Assembly (NCBI RefSeq): GCF_001536285.1
Contig: NZ_FAOZ01000007.1
Span: 75,360-139,359, forward strand
Direction of reading: 5' to 3'
Source: Parafrankia irregularis
GTDB lineage: Bacteria; Actinomycetota; Actinomycetes; Frankiales; Frankiaceae
Length of the DNA: 64,000 bases
Below the pieces are notes generated by a model, which saw only the letters and a list, made by a program, of their open reading frames with translations, did no database searches and was not told where the DNA came from. Each line of letters opens with the position of its first letter. Positions within the stretch are counted from its first letter, which is position 1. Both the position numbers and the translations under genes were made by a program. Of the stretch, positions 34,896-43,332 are shown one piece after another.

Positions 34896-35822
34896 ATGAA
34901 CAGGGTGACGACAACGATGCGCTTCATCTTTCATTACCCGGAGACGTCAGGTACCGACGGCGACATGCTCGATCCCGGGCCGCTGCGGGACGTCGCCCAG
35001 GCCGCCGAGCGAGCCGGCTTCGACGCGCTCTCCCTCACCGAGCACCCGGTTCCCGGTGCCCGCTGGCTGGAGAACGGCGGCCACCAGAGCCTCGACCCGT
35101 TCGTCGGCCTCGGCTATGTCGCCGCCGCGACCGAACGGCTGCGGCTGCTCACCCACCTGTCGGTCGCGCCCTACCGCAATCCGTTCCTGCTCGCCAAGGC
35201 CGCGGCCACCGTCGACAAGATCTCCGACGGCCGTTTCACCCTGGGTATCGGTGCCGGGTACCAGAAGTCCGAGTTCTACGCCCTCGGCGTGAACTTCGAG
35301 GAGCGCAACGCGCTGTTCGACGAAATCCTGGACGTCCTGCCGCTGCACTGGAAGGGCGAGCCGTTCAGCTACCAGGGCCTGCATTTCGACGCCCGCAACG
35401 TCATCGCCCGCCCGCGGCCGGTCCAGGACCCGATTCCGGTCTGGATCGGCGGGAACTCGAAGCTGAGCCGGCGTCGCGTCGCGGCCCGCGCCCAGGGCTG
35501 GATGGCGATGTCCGGTGGGCCGGAGCTGTCGACGACCGCCCGGACGGTGTCCATCGGCTCCCTCGACAACCTCGCCGGCATGATCCGCGAGATACGCGAC
35601 ACCGCCGCGGCGAACGGCCGGACCGACCTGATCGACGTCTCGTACTCCTACTCCGGGGTGCCGTCCGAAACCAGCGTCACCGCCGAGGCCGACCGGCACC
35701 GCGAGGCCCTCGCCGAGATCGAGAAGGCCGGCGTGACCTGGGTCGTGATCTCCTCCCACACCCGGTCGGCGGCCGAGACCATCAGCTTCATCGAGACCTT
35801 CGGCGAGACCCTGATCCCCTGA
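34896..35822 (+). CDS. LLM-class, probably F420-dependent oxidoreductase
   Basis: A 308-residue TIM-barrel oxidoreductase of the luciferase-like monooxygenase superfamily. Visible are RFIFHYPE, AAERAGFDALSLTEHP, the ATERLRLLTHLSVAPYRNPFLLAKAAATVDKISDGR-type core, LGIGAGYQKSEF and RPVQDPIPVWIGGNS. The segment after IGAG is typical of F420-binding members in actinomycetes. ATG 34896 is used, but ATG 34917 (RFIFHYPE next) is an alternative. The SDR gene starts 50 bp later on the same strand, so the two probably form an operon. Likely redox chemistry on the island's substrate. Confidence 0.85.
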   Translation: MNRVTTTMRFIFHYPETSGTDGDMLDPGPLRDVAQAAERAGFDALSLTEHPVPGARWLENGGHQSLDPFVGLGYVAAATERLRLLTHLSVAPYRNPFLLAKAAATVDKISDGRFTLGIGAGYQKSEFYALGVNFEERNALFDEILDVLPLHWKGEPFSYQGLHFDARNVIARPRPVQDPIPVWIGGNSKLSRRRVAARAQGWMAMSGGPELSTTARTVSIGSLDNLAGMIREIRDTAAANGRTDLIDVSYSYSGVPSETSVTAEADRHREALAEIEKAGVTWVVISSHTRSAAETISFIETFGETLIP

Positions 35823-35872
35823 ACCACCCGGCAGGTGTCGAGATCCAGAATCCGAACGGAGGCGAACCCGGC

Positions 35873-36760
35873 GTGGGCTGGTTCGAGGAACGCAGTGGTC
35901 TGGCGGGCAGTGTCGCCGTCATCAGCGGTGGGGCGGGCGGCCTCGGCGGTGCCATCACCGCCGACCTGGCCGCCAACGGGGTGCGGGTAGCGGTGCTGGA
36001 CATCGACCCGGCCGGGGTCGAGGCCCTGCGCGACTCCCTCGCCGCCCAGGGCGCCGACGCGATCGTCCACCATGGCGACTCCCGCGACCCCGCCGAGCTC
36101 GACAGGCTGTTCGCCGCCGTCGACGAGACCTGGGGCCGGGTGGACACCCTGGTCAACGTCGTCGGCGGCACGTTCCGCGCCCCGTTCGTCGAGACCCGGG
36201 CCAAGGGCTGGGACGCCCTGCTGCGGCTGAACCTCATGCACGTCCTGCACGCCTGCTCGCTGGCCGTCCCTCGGATGCAGGCCGGCGGTCGCGGTGGCAG
36301 CATCGTGAACCTGACGACCATCGAGGCGCACCGTGCCGCCCCGGGTTTCGCGGTCTACTCGGCGGCGAAGGCGGCCGTCGAGCAGTTCGGCCGCACCCTC
36401 GCCGTGGAGGTCGCCCCGGACGGCATCCGGGTCAACAACGTCGCCCCGGACTTCACCCCGACCCCGAACATGCGCCGGATGGTCGGCGGCGACGGCGCCT
36501 ACTCAACACCCACCGGCCTGCAGGTGGGCATCCCGATGGGCCGCGCCGGCGTGCCGACCGACGTCTCCGGGTGCGTCGTGTTCCTCGCCTCGGGCCTGTC
36601 GTCCTACCTCACCGGCACGACCCTGCACCCCGACGGCGGCACCTACGCCTCCTCCGGCTGGCTGAACTGGCCCGGCACCGGCTGGGCGAACCACGCCCCG
36701 TCCCCGGTCCTGGCCTCCCTGCAACAGCCCGCCACCGCCCCCACCGATCCGGCCCCATAG
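35873..36760 (+). CDS. Short-chain dehydrogenase/reductase with Thr in the catalytic Ser position
   Basis: A 295-residue SDR. Cofactor loop SGGAGGLGGA, acidic strand end LDIDPAG (Asp favours NAD(H)), NVVGG in place of NNAG, catalytic Tyr-x3-Lys in YSAAK and the VNNVAPDF segment. The residue 13 before the Tyr, normally Ser, is Thr (VNLTTIEAH), so the triad is Thr-Tyr-Lys. The start is GTG 35873 with CGGAGG upstream; no ATG lies before the conserved region. The C-terminus carries a Trp/Pro-rich extension. Oxidises or reduces a hydroxyl or keto group of the island's substrate. Confidence 0.85.
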   Translation: MGWFEERSGLAGSVAVISGGAGGLGGAITADLAANGVRVAVLDIDPAGVEALRDSLAAQGADAIVHHGDSRDPAELDRLFAAVDETWGRVDTLVNVVGGTFRAPFVETRAKGWDALLRLNLMHVLHACSLAVPRMQAGGRGGSIVNLTTIEAHRAAPGFAVYSAAKAAVEQFGRTLAVEVAPDGIRVNNVAPDFTPTPNMRRMVGGDGAYSTPTGLQVGIPMGRAGVPTDVSGCVVFLASGLSSYLTGTTLHPDGGTYASSGWLNWPGTGWANHAPSPVLASLQQPATAPTDPAP

Positions 36761-36764
36761 GTTC

Positions 36765-36823
36765 GCGATCCGTAGTCAGCCGGTCGTGGCCGACGGCGCC
36801 GAAGCCGACGGCCACGGGATCGC
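36765..36823. terminator. Strong hairpin between convergent genes
   Basis: CGTGGCCGACGGC (36785-36797) pairs with GCCGACGGCCACG (36804-36816) apart from one A-A mismatch, over a six-base loop. GCGATCC/GGATCGC (36765-36771 / 36817-36823) pair further out. It lies between the convergent SDR and NTF2-like genes, and bidirectional termination is likely. Confidence 0.65.
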
Positions 36824-36896
36824 GCCCAGAGGACGCGTCCGAAAACACAGCACCATCCGTACACGGTCGGAAGGTTGGGCCAGCGTCCTCAGCCTG

Positions 36897-37502
36897 TCAG
36901 TGGTTCTTGAGCGGCGCCATCGGATCGACCTCGGCCCGGCCGCCGTAGGTCCACTGCACCCGCTGTTCCTCGGGGGGGAGCGGATTGAGGGGACCGTTGA
37001 GGTCGGCCAGCGTGGTGGCGAACGCGCTGTCACCGGTCGTCTTGTAGATCTTCCATCCGCCGTCGGTCCTGCGAAGGTAGTTGACCCGTCGCGAGAGACT
37101 AAGCATCGGCGCAGCCCCGCGGGACTGGAAGATCCCGAGCTGGTTCGAGTACTGCACCGCGGTATCGCCGTGGACCTCGATGCGCTGGTCGAGGCTGGTC
37201 TGGAACACGTACGGCAGCGGACCGGCGTCGCCGAAGTAGAAGTCCCAGTACTTGGTGTACTCCTCGCGACCCTTCGGGCCCTTCCCTGATTCATGCAGGG
37301 CCTGGATCTCGATCGTCGCGTCATCGGTGAGAACTTCCAGGGCTTCCATACGTCCCGCCTGGATGCCATTGAACCCACCTGTACATGCATGGTGCCAGCG
37401 GCGGAACACCTCGTTGATCTCCCGCACGTCCTCAAGCTCCCGCAGCCGAGCCTCGAGGTCCGCGATCCGCTTCTCATAGCCTTCGACGCTGGACTCGGAC
37501 AT
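36897..37502 (-). CDS. NTF2-like (SnoaL) family protein
   Basis: About 201 residues of the nuclear transport factor 2-like fold, as in ketosteroid isomerase, SnoaL and the steroid dehydratase BaiE. An N-terminal coiled segment (YEKRIADLEARLRELEDV) precedes the cone-shaped domain (INEVFRRWHHACTGG, LTDDATIEIQ, QTSLDQRIEVHGDTAV, WKIYKTTGD). ATG 37502 follows GGGAGG. It is the last gene of the minus-strand operon-like series from 40754. Such proteins often catalyse isomerisation or dehydration in catabolic pathways. Confidence 0.8.
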   Translation of the reverse strand: MSESSVEGYEKRIADLEARLRELEDVREINEVFRRWHHACTGGFNGIQAGRMEALEVLTDDATIEIQALHESGKGPKGREEYTKYWDFYFGDAGPLPYVFQTSLDQRIEVHGDTAVQYSNQLGIFQSRGAAPMLSLSRRVNYLRRTDGGWKIYKTTGDSAFATTLADLNGPLNPLPPEEQRVQWTYGGRAEVDPMAPLKNH

Positions 37503-37726
37503 GCCAAAACCTCCCTGTCGACCTTCCAAAGGCCGAACATGAACAACCGAGTGTTTCTCGAAATGCAACAATGCATCTGGCAGCTGTTGGAGCAGGATGC
37601 CCGCACAAAGCCGCAGGGATCGCCTATTGGTTGCGCCGAAGACAGGACATTTCCGGGAACATGAAATCGAGCGTTCTCGTGTCGTTCGGCCACATTGAAC
37701 AAGGTCGATGGGGTCGGAGCCGATGT

Positions 37727-38266
37727 TCAGCCTGCCGATCGGCCCTGCCGGGCTCTGGCACGCTGGACGGCGTCCGCCTCCTGGTACACGTCGTCCAGCG
37801 CCGAGGCGATCAGGGCCTCGTCCAGCAACGGGACAAGGTAACCACCGCCAGCTTCAATGAGCATCGGAGCCAAGCGCGTCCTGATCCTTTCAAGGGCCCA
37901 AGGAAGCATGCTACCGCCCGCGACCGTGTCGAACTCAACGACCCGGTTGGAGACCTCCGACCCTTCGGCCTCCCGACGGATATAGTGGTAGTGCGGCTTG
38001 TCGTCGAACAGGTCGAAGCGCAGGTATTCATAGCCGTCGTCCGTACCACACACATGGATGGACACACCCTCATCGGTGAATCCGCCGTCCGGCGATGCCT
38101 CCCGAAGCTCCGTGAGGAGGGCCTCGTTGTCGGCGTAGGTCTCCTCGAGAGCCGCCGGGTCGACATTGCGATACTCGACGCCGATCGTGAGTGCCCCGGC
38201 CGGATGCAGGTGCGTGTTCTCGGTGACAGGTGGTTGTGGCGGAAGGCTGTATATCATGCCGACCAC
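37727..38266 (-). CDS. Unknown-family protein, paralogue of 38984-39481
   Basis: About 179 residues, not recognised. The centre holds GVSIHVCGTDDGYEYLRFD followed by KPHYHYI, with a His/Tyr-rich core that could bind metal. It shares this block and its N-terminal PPVTENT...TIGVEYR segment with the gene at 38984-39481, so the two are paralogues. AAGGAGG lies six bases before GTG 38266, preferred over the ATG nine bases downstream. Located among VOC, amidohydrolase and NTF2-like genes of the catabolic island, so a pathway-specific binding or accessory role is likely. Confidence 0.65.
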   Translation of the reverse strand: MVGMIYSLPPQPPVTENTHLHPAGALTIGVEYRNVDPAALEETYADNEALLTELREASPDGGFTDEGVSIHVCGTDDGYEYLRFDLFDDKPHYHYIRREAEGSEVSNRVVEFDTVAGGSMLPWALERIRTRLAPMLIEAGGGYLVPLLDEALIASALDDVYQEADAVQRARARQGRSAG

Positions 38267-38397
38267 GAGCGTCCTCCTTCGTCGCACGGCAATGTCTGAA
38301 ATCTGTTGAAGACGGTGGATGCAGTGCCACCGCAGGGCGCCCGCTCGAAGATCCAGGCCTGAGCTGGGTTCGCCGAAAGCGTCGCCGACGGCCGAGC

Positions 38398-38796
38398 TCA
38401 GTCGTCGAGCCCGGAGATCCCGGGCCAGCCATGGGTCGAGAAGTCAAAGTAGACGCCGTCCGGCGTCCGCATCTTCATCTCCCAGGTGACGCCAGCATGA
38501 TCAGCCTCCGGATCTACGAGCATCTCCACTCCGAGGCTCTTCGCTCGCCGGACCGCGGCGTCCATGTCGGAGACGACCAGGCCGATGTGGTTGAGACCCT
38601 CGGGCTTGCCGTTTACATAGTCAGCATCGACCTTGATGAGCGCGACGTTGACCGTGCCGTCACTCAGATAGACGGCGCCCGACTTGTCGACATCGCCGGC
38701 GCGGCCCACCTCCTCCATCTCGAACAAAGCGGAGTAGAACTTCGAAGCCCAGTGCAGATCGTCGCATTTGATCGCGACGTGTCGAAGCCTGGCCAT
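38398..38796 (-). CDS. VOC family protein
   Basis: A 132-residue vicinal oxygen chelate protein. RLRHVAIKCDDLHWASKFYSALFEM forms the first module with a metal-ligand-type His, LNHIGLVVSDMDAAVRRAKSLG the second, and the end (TPDGVYFDFSTHGWPG) supplies the last strand, though the usual terminal Glu of extradiol dioxygenases is replaced. ATG 38796 follows GGAG eight bases upstream. It could be a ring-cleaving dioxygenase-like or isomerase-like member of the pathway. Confidence 0.8.
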   Translation of the reverse strand: MARLRHVAIKCDDLHWASKFYSALFEMEEVGRAGDVDKSGAVYLSDGTVNVALIKVDADYVNGKPEGLNHIGLVVSDMDAAVRRAKSLGVEMLVDPEADHAGVTWEMKMRTPDGVYFDFSTHGWPGISGLDD

Positions 38797-38824
38797 CTGC
38801 AATCTCCGATCTCGACTAACTCCA

Positions 38825-38842
38825 GAACAGTCCCGAACAGTC
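38825..38842 (-). promoter_or_regulatory. Direct repeat GAACAGTC, 10-bp phasing
   Basis: GAACAGTC occurs at 38825-38832 and 38835-38842, ten bases apart, which is one helical turn, 29 bp upstream of the VOC start. Candidate activator site. Confidence 0.35.
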
Positions 38843-38983
38843 TTTCAACTGGTGCAAGCAAGCGGGTTCACCGGCAGCGGGTCAACCATCTAAGTACGTT
38901 GGCTACTTCCATATCTCGCGGATGACAGTCCTGTGGCCCAAAGGAAAGATCTGAACTGCCATCCACGCCATCACGCAGGCCAC

Positions 38984-39481
38984 TCATGCGGCTACTTCCG
39001 GTCTCACCTTCGCGTTGTTCAGGGAGCGAGCGAGTCGCGCAACGGCCGCGCATGTCTCGCCCAGTCGTGTCAGATCAACGAAATCTGCAAGGTATGATCC
39101 GCCGGAGCACCTGAGCATTTCCTGCGTGCGGTTCGCCAGGCAGTCGAGAGCCCAGTCCAGCATCGGGCCGTTTGGCCCCTCGTCGAAGGGCACCCAGACC
39201 TGAAAGTCATCCGTCGGGTGAATGTAGTGATAGTGAGGCTCGTCCTCGAAACAGTCAAACCGAAGATATTCGCTTCCGGAAACGGAACCGCAGACGTGGA
39301 TCGAGATTCCCCAGTCATCCACGTGAACGTCCGAAGGGCCATTCCCGTACGCCCGCCGAAGCACCTCGTCATCGAGATGGCGGCTCTCGACGCCGATTCG
39401 CAGTGGTTCCGCGTCAAACCAGGTTGTGTTCGCCTCTACCGGCGGGATCGGACGGCGGCGGACACGATACCCGACGCTCGT
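38984..39481 (-). CDS. Paralogue of the unknown protein at 37727-38266, start codon unclear
   Basis: Shares SIHVCGSVSGSEYLRFD and PHYHYI with the neighbouring unknown protein. A GTG at 39364 gives 126 residues, but reading upstream in frame shows PIPPVEANTTW and PLRIGVESRHLDDEVLRRAYG, which align with PPVTENT and TIGVEYRNVDPAALEETYA of the paralogue. Conserved sequence therefore runs to about 39460, yet no ATG, GTG or TTG occurs in frame before the stop at 39497-39499. AAGGAG (39491-39496 region) sits just upstream, overlapping the amidohydrolase stop, and ACG at 39481 is at a usable distance. It uses a rare start, lost its start, or carries a base error. Position 39481 is a proposed limit. 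Confidence 0.55.
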   Translation of the reverse strand, partial: TSVGYRVRRRPIPPVEANTTWFDAEPLRIGVESRHLDDEVLRRAYGNGPSDVHVDDWGISIHVCGSVSGSEYLRFDCFEDEPHYHYIHPTDDFQVWVPFDEGPNGPMLDWALDCLANRTQEMLRCSGGSYLADFVDLTRLGETCAAVARLARSLNNAKVRPEVAA

Positions 39482-39485
39482 GGCG

Positions 39486-40754
39486 CTAATGCTCCTTCAC
39501 CTGGGCATCCGCGAGGTGGGGCTCGATTTGCAACATCTCAATCGCGTTGCCACGGACGATCTTGAAGATCTCCGTCGCGTTCAGGCCTGCGAGCACTTTC
39601 TCTGCGTAGGCCTTCGTGTTCGGCCAGCTGGAATCCTGATGCGGGTAGTCGCACTCGAACGTGATCATGTCGATGCCGATGTCCTGCCTGGCCTTGATCC
39701 CGAACGCGTCCTCGAAGAAGCATCCCCAGATGTGGCCGGGAACGTAGCTGCTGGGCGGCTGGGTGATCAGCGGGCTCCAGTCGTCATGATAGTTCTTCTT
39801 GTGCCAGAGGTTGTCGAGGCGCTCCCAGAGGAACGGCATCCAGCCAAGCTGGCTCTCCGAGAAGGCGATCCTGAGCTTGGGGAACCTGACGAGGTTGCCC
39901 GACAACAGCCAGTCGGCCATGGCAAACTGCGACGCCGTGGTCGTCAGCGCGATCGGCACGCACAACGGGGCATCGTCGGAGGTCATCTGCCCCTGTCCGG
40001 ACGATCCGATGTGGATGCAGATCACCGTCTCGGTCTCGTTGCACGCGGTGAAGAACGGATCCCAGTATCCGTTGGCGTCGTGGATGCTCGGCAGGCCCTG
40101 GGCCGACGGAAGTTCGGTGAATACGACCGCACGGACGCCGCGCTGCGCGTTCCGCCTTACCTCCAGCGCGGCCAGCTCCGCGTCCCACAGCGGCACGATG
40201 CACAGCGGGATGAGCCGACCGCCGCTGTCCCCGCACCATTCATCGACCATCCAGTCGTTGTAAGCGCGGACACAGGCCAGGCCGAGGTCCTTGTCCTTGG
40301 CGTCGAGGAAGCGCTGCCCGGCGAACCGCGAGTAGGTCGGGAAACACATCGACCGCTCTATGTGGTTGACGCTCATGTCCTCGAGGCGTTCCTTGACCGA
40401 GTAGAACCCGGGCCTCATCCGGTCGTAGCCGATCGGTCCCGGAACGACCTCCTCCGACGGCAGACCTGCCGCGGCGTTGCCGAGCAGGGTCGCCGAAACG
40501 TCGCCCTCGAAGAGCCACCAGTCTGTCTCCGGCCCCGTCGCAGCCGGCCGGAACGCGCTCCAGCCCGATCGCGCCGCTCGAGAGATCTCGCCCGCCGGGA
40601 CCATCTCGTACGGCCCTCGGACGAGCTTTGGACCTGCGTCCCGCCAACGGGCCGGCAGCCACCTCTGCCACAGATCCCGGGGCTCGACGACATGGTCATC
40701 AACCGAGATGATCGGCGGAATCTCGACTGCTGCGGAATTCGTTGATTCAGCCAT
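39486..40754 (-). CDS. Amidohydrolase_2 family protein (ACMSD/decarboxylase-like)
   Basis: A 422-residue TIM-barrel metal hydrolase of the amidohydrolase_2 group, which contains ACMSD and resorcylate decarboxylases. ISVDDHVVEPRDLW is the N-terminal metal-site strand, in the S-x-D-x-H form common in this branch. A central CIHIGSSGQG and the C-terminal ITFECDYPHQDSSWPNT contain further putative ligands (His; Asp in the FECDYPH block). ATG 40754 follows AAGGAG. First gene of the minus-strand series running to 36897 and divergent from the IclR regulator, which probably controls it. Hydrolysis or decarboxylation of the pathway substrate is expected. Confidence 0.85.
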   Translation of the reverse strand: MAESTNSAAVEIPPIISVDDHVVEPRDLWQRWLPARWRDAGPKLVRGPYEMVPAGEISRAARSGWSAFRPAATGPETDWWLFEGDVSATLLGNAAAGLPSEEVVPGPIGYDRMRPGFYSVKERLEDMSVNHIERSMCFPTYSRFAGQRFLDAKDKDLGLACVRAYNDWMVDEWCGDSGGRLIPLCIVPLWDAELAALEVRRNAQRGVRAVVFTELPSAQGLPSIHDANGYWDPFFTACNETETVICIHIGSSGQGQMTSDDAPLCVPIALTTTASQFAMADWLLSGNLVRFPKLRIAFSESQLGWMPFLWERLDNLWHKKNYHDDWSPLITQPPSSYVPGHIWGCFFEDAFGIKARQDIGIDMITFECDYPHQDSSWPNTKAYAEKVLAGLNATEIFKIVRGNAIEMLQIEPHLADAQVKEH

Positions 40755-41027
40755 CCGTCGTCGTCTCCTTGCTGTTGACCGCCGGGATCCCCTGCCTGGC
40801 AGCGGGACCACAAGGGCATGCGAACTGTTGTTCTTGGTGCCGCGCGGCGGACAGACCGAAGCGGATCATCGTCAATGCCCGTTCCGTTTTCGGCGCGGCC
40901 TTCGTCCACTTTTTTAGCGAGTTCGAGAAGGAGGTTTCCCGCGTCGTCCGCCCAGCTGGCAGGCTCTGGTTTGTTAGCTTGCTGCCAGCTTGCCCAGGAG
41001 TCAACGTCTGAAGTAGAATTTCATATT

Positions 41028-41897
41028 ATGACAATCTTATCGGCCCACCCGGAACTCGCCGAACCCCTGGCGGCGGTTGTCGATCCCAGCTCTCTGGCCA
41101 GCCGGGGCGCGGCTACGACGATCCAGTCGGCCCGACGCGCGACGCGGCTGCTGGTCGCCGTTGCGATAAACGGAGAGCTGTCAGCTCGTGACGCTGCGGC
41201 GCGGTTCTCGCTCTCGCTCCCGACCGCGTACCACCTGCTCAACTCGCTGGCTGTCGAGGGAATCCTCACGAAAGAAGGATCGCGGTACGTACTTGGTCCA
41301 ATGGCTGGGATCGTTGCCGACGGCATCAGTCGCGGAGCCCGCGGACCGGACCGGTACATAGCAGCGATGCGCGAGCTGGCGGAGTCAACCGGCGAGACCA
41401 CGTATCTGAGTGCCTGGCAGGAGGGCGAGGTACGGATCCTGGAGGTAGCCGAAGGAAGCCATGCCGTGCGCGTCTCAGGGCTCGTCGTGGGCTACTCGCA
41501 GAATCTGCACGCGCGCACGAGTGCTCGACTCCTGCTTGCCTTCGCGGATCCGCAGGTACGGGATCAGCGGCTCGACGGTCTGAAGCTGCGTCGGTTGACG
41601 CGGGCGACAATCACGAGCCGGTCCGAGTTGAACCGTGACCTCGAACGGATCCGGCGGGACCGGGTCTCGGTGGGCAGGGACGAATATGTCGTCGGTCTGA
41701 CCTGCGCCAGCGCGCCAATTCTGGAAAATGACGGAGTGGTCGCCGCGATGACGTTGGCTGTACCCTCTTCGCGGTTCCAGGAAAATGGGTCCAAGTTGGT
41801 GGCGGCGCTGCGGGTTGCCGCCGCTGACGCCAGCGGCGGCAACCCGGTCCGAGCCACTCCTGGCCGGAACACACCTACGCAGGCAGTTCCTGGATAA
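41028..41897 (+). CDS. IclR-family transcriptional regulator
   Basis: About 289 residues. The N-terminal helix-turn-helix (ATRLLVAVAINGELSARDAAARFSLSLPTAYHLLNSLAVEGILTKEG-type region) is followed by the IclR ligand domain (RELAESTGETTYLSAWQEGEVRILEV, VVGYSQNLHARTSARLLLAFAD, SVGRDEYVVGLTCASAPI). These regulators respond to aromatic or carboxylic pathway compounds. The ATG at 41028 is in an AT-rich patch (gaatttcatatt) with a poor ribosome site. Divergent from the amidohydrolase with 273 bp between, so it probably regulates that operon and itself. Confidence 0.88.
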   Translation: MTILSAHPELAEPLAAVVDPSSLASRGAATTIQSARRATRLLVAVAINGELSARDAAARFSLSLPTAYHLLNSLAVEGILTKEGSRYVLGPMAGIVADGISRGARGPDRYIAAMRELAESTGETTYLSAWQEGEVRILEVAEGSHAVRVSGLVVGYSQNLHARTSARLLLAFADPQVRDQRLDGLKLRRLTRATITSRSELNRDLERIRRDRVSVGRDEYVVGLTCASAPILENDGVVAAMTLAVPSSRFQENGSKLVAALRVAAADASGGNPVRATPGRNTPTQAVPG

Positions 41898-42204
41898 GTG
41901 CTGAAATGGGCCTGAAAAACCGGCTCCGCACAGTTCAACTGGAAACCGTGTCGGTGCGCCTACAGATCATGACGCGCCGTGGTGACTGGGTGTCGCTCCC
42001 GTGGGCCGGGAATGTCCCGCCGGGCCGCGGGACGATCGGCCGTCTACGCGGGGACTGGCTCGTCCCGGTCAGTCGGATCGCTGCAACGCTGGGGATTGCC
42101 TGGCACGGCGCACGAGGTGTTCCTCCGTCTCGGTGCAGCCCCGGCCACACCCCCGCCCGCGACCACTGCTGAAACCGCCGATGGGCGTGGTGCGGGACGA
42201 TCGC
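41898..42204. other. Intergenic region, 307 bp, between convergent genes
   Basis: No gene recognised. Contains the hairpin at 42156-42196. Confidence 0.5.
42156..42196. terminator. Hairpin between convergent IclR and acyl-CoA dehydrogenase genes
   Basis: CCCGCGACCAC pairs with GTGGTGCGGG with a single bulged G, over a 20-base loop. It is just past the acyl-CoA dehydrogenase stop and may terminate both strands. Confidence 0.4.
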
Positions 42205-43332
42205 TCAACGCCGGGCGTCTGCTCGGGGCATCCCCAGTACCCGCTGGGCGAGCAGGTTGCGCTGGATCTGCGCGGACCCCCCGTAGATGCTCGTAGGTCG
42301 TGAGTGGAAGTACTCCCGGACCGCTCGGTCCGACTCGGCGCCGGTGACTGCCAGACCCCCCAGTGCGTCCAGCCAGGCGTGCCCGACCGCCTGCGCGGCG
42401 CGTGCCCACAGCAGCTTGGCTGCGGGCCCGGAGGGTCCCTCAGCCCGATCGGCCGCGCGAAGCGAGACCTGTCGAATGGAGTACAGGTGGAGAATCTGTA
42501 CATCTATGTAGGCCCGCGAGAGCGTACGCCGGATCCGCTCGTGCCGGTCCAGCCCACTCGACGTGACGATCCGTTCGAGGTCCTCAAGACTGTTGAGCAG
42601 GTTGGGAACCACGCCGAGGTCGGCGGGACCACGCTCGAGTTGCAGCGCCCACATGGCGATGGGCCAACCGTCGCCCTGACTGCCCAGCAGGCAGTCGGCC
42701 GGTACCACGACGTCGTCCCAGAAGGTCTCGCAGGTGTCGGCTTCGCCATCGGCGGTCATGATCGGACGGACGGACACCCCGGGGCTCGTCATGTCGATGA
42801 GAAACGCGGAGATGCCCTGGTGCTTCGGGGCATCGGGCTCGGACCGGGCGAGCAGCAGGCACCAGTCGGCATCGCTCGCCCCGCTGGTCCACAGTTTTTG
42901 CCCGTTGACGATCCACGCGTCGCCGTTCCAGCGGCCAGAGGTGGTGAGGGCCGCGAGATCCGACCCCGCGCCCGGCTCGCTGAAGCCCTGGCACCACTGG
43001 ATGTCGCCGCGCAGCGTGGGTAGGAGAAAGCGGTCCCGCTGCTGCTCTGTACCGAACTCGAGAATCGCGCGGCACAGATAGTTGACGTTGGGCGGTATGG
43101 CCTGGGCGCCGGCCCGGGCCACCTCCTCGTTGAGGATCACGTCGTAGACCGGCGAGAGAGCCTTGCCGCCCTGTTCCTCGGGCCAGGTCTGCGCTATGTA
43201 TCCCGCCTCGTACAGCGCATGCTGCCATTCACGGCTGCTCGGTGCCGCGTCGTGGTTCGCGACGAAGGTGCGCAGCCAGTCGGCCAAGGCCCGCCGGTAC
43301 TCCGCTTCGGCCGGCGTGTCACGGAAGTCCAC
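42205..43332 (-). CDS. Acyl-CoA dehydrogenase, subunit-like A
   Basis: A 375-residue FAD acyl-CoA dehydrogenase. CQGFSEPGAGSDLAAL is the FAD/substrate signature, followed by NGQKLWTSGASDADWCLLLARS, and the C-terminus has YGGSAQIQRNLLAQRVLGMPR. GTG 43332 is the last base of the neighbouring gene's stop codon (TAGTG), so translation is coupled to the second dehydrogenase. Adjacent paired dehydrogenases of this type often form alpha2beta2 enzymes acting on bulky CoA esters, as in actinobacterial steroid side-chain breakdown. The substrate here is unknown. Confidence 0.9.
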   Translation of the reverse strand: MDFRDTPAEAEYRRALADWLRTFVANHDAAPSSREWQHALYEAGYIAQTWPEEQGGKALSPVYDVILNEEVARAGAQAIPPNVNYLCRAILEFGTEQQRDRFLLPTLRGDIQWCQGFSEPGAGSDLAALTTSGRWNGDAWIVNGQKLWTSGASDADWCLLLARSEPDAPKHQGISAFLIDMTSPGVSVRPIMTADGEADTCETFWDDVVVPADCLLGSQGDGWPIAMWALQLERGPADLGVVPNLLNSLEDLERIVTSSGLDRHERIRRTLSRAYIDVQILHLYSIRQVSLRAADRAEGPSGPAAKLLWARAAQAVGHAWLDALGGLAVTGAESDRAVREYFHSRPTSIYGGSAQIQRNLLAQRVLGMPRADARR

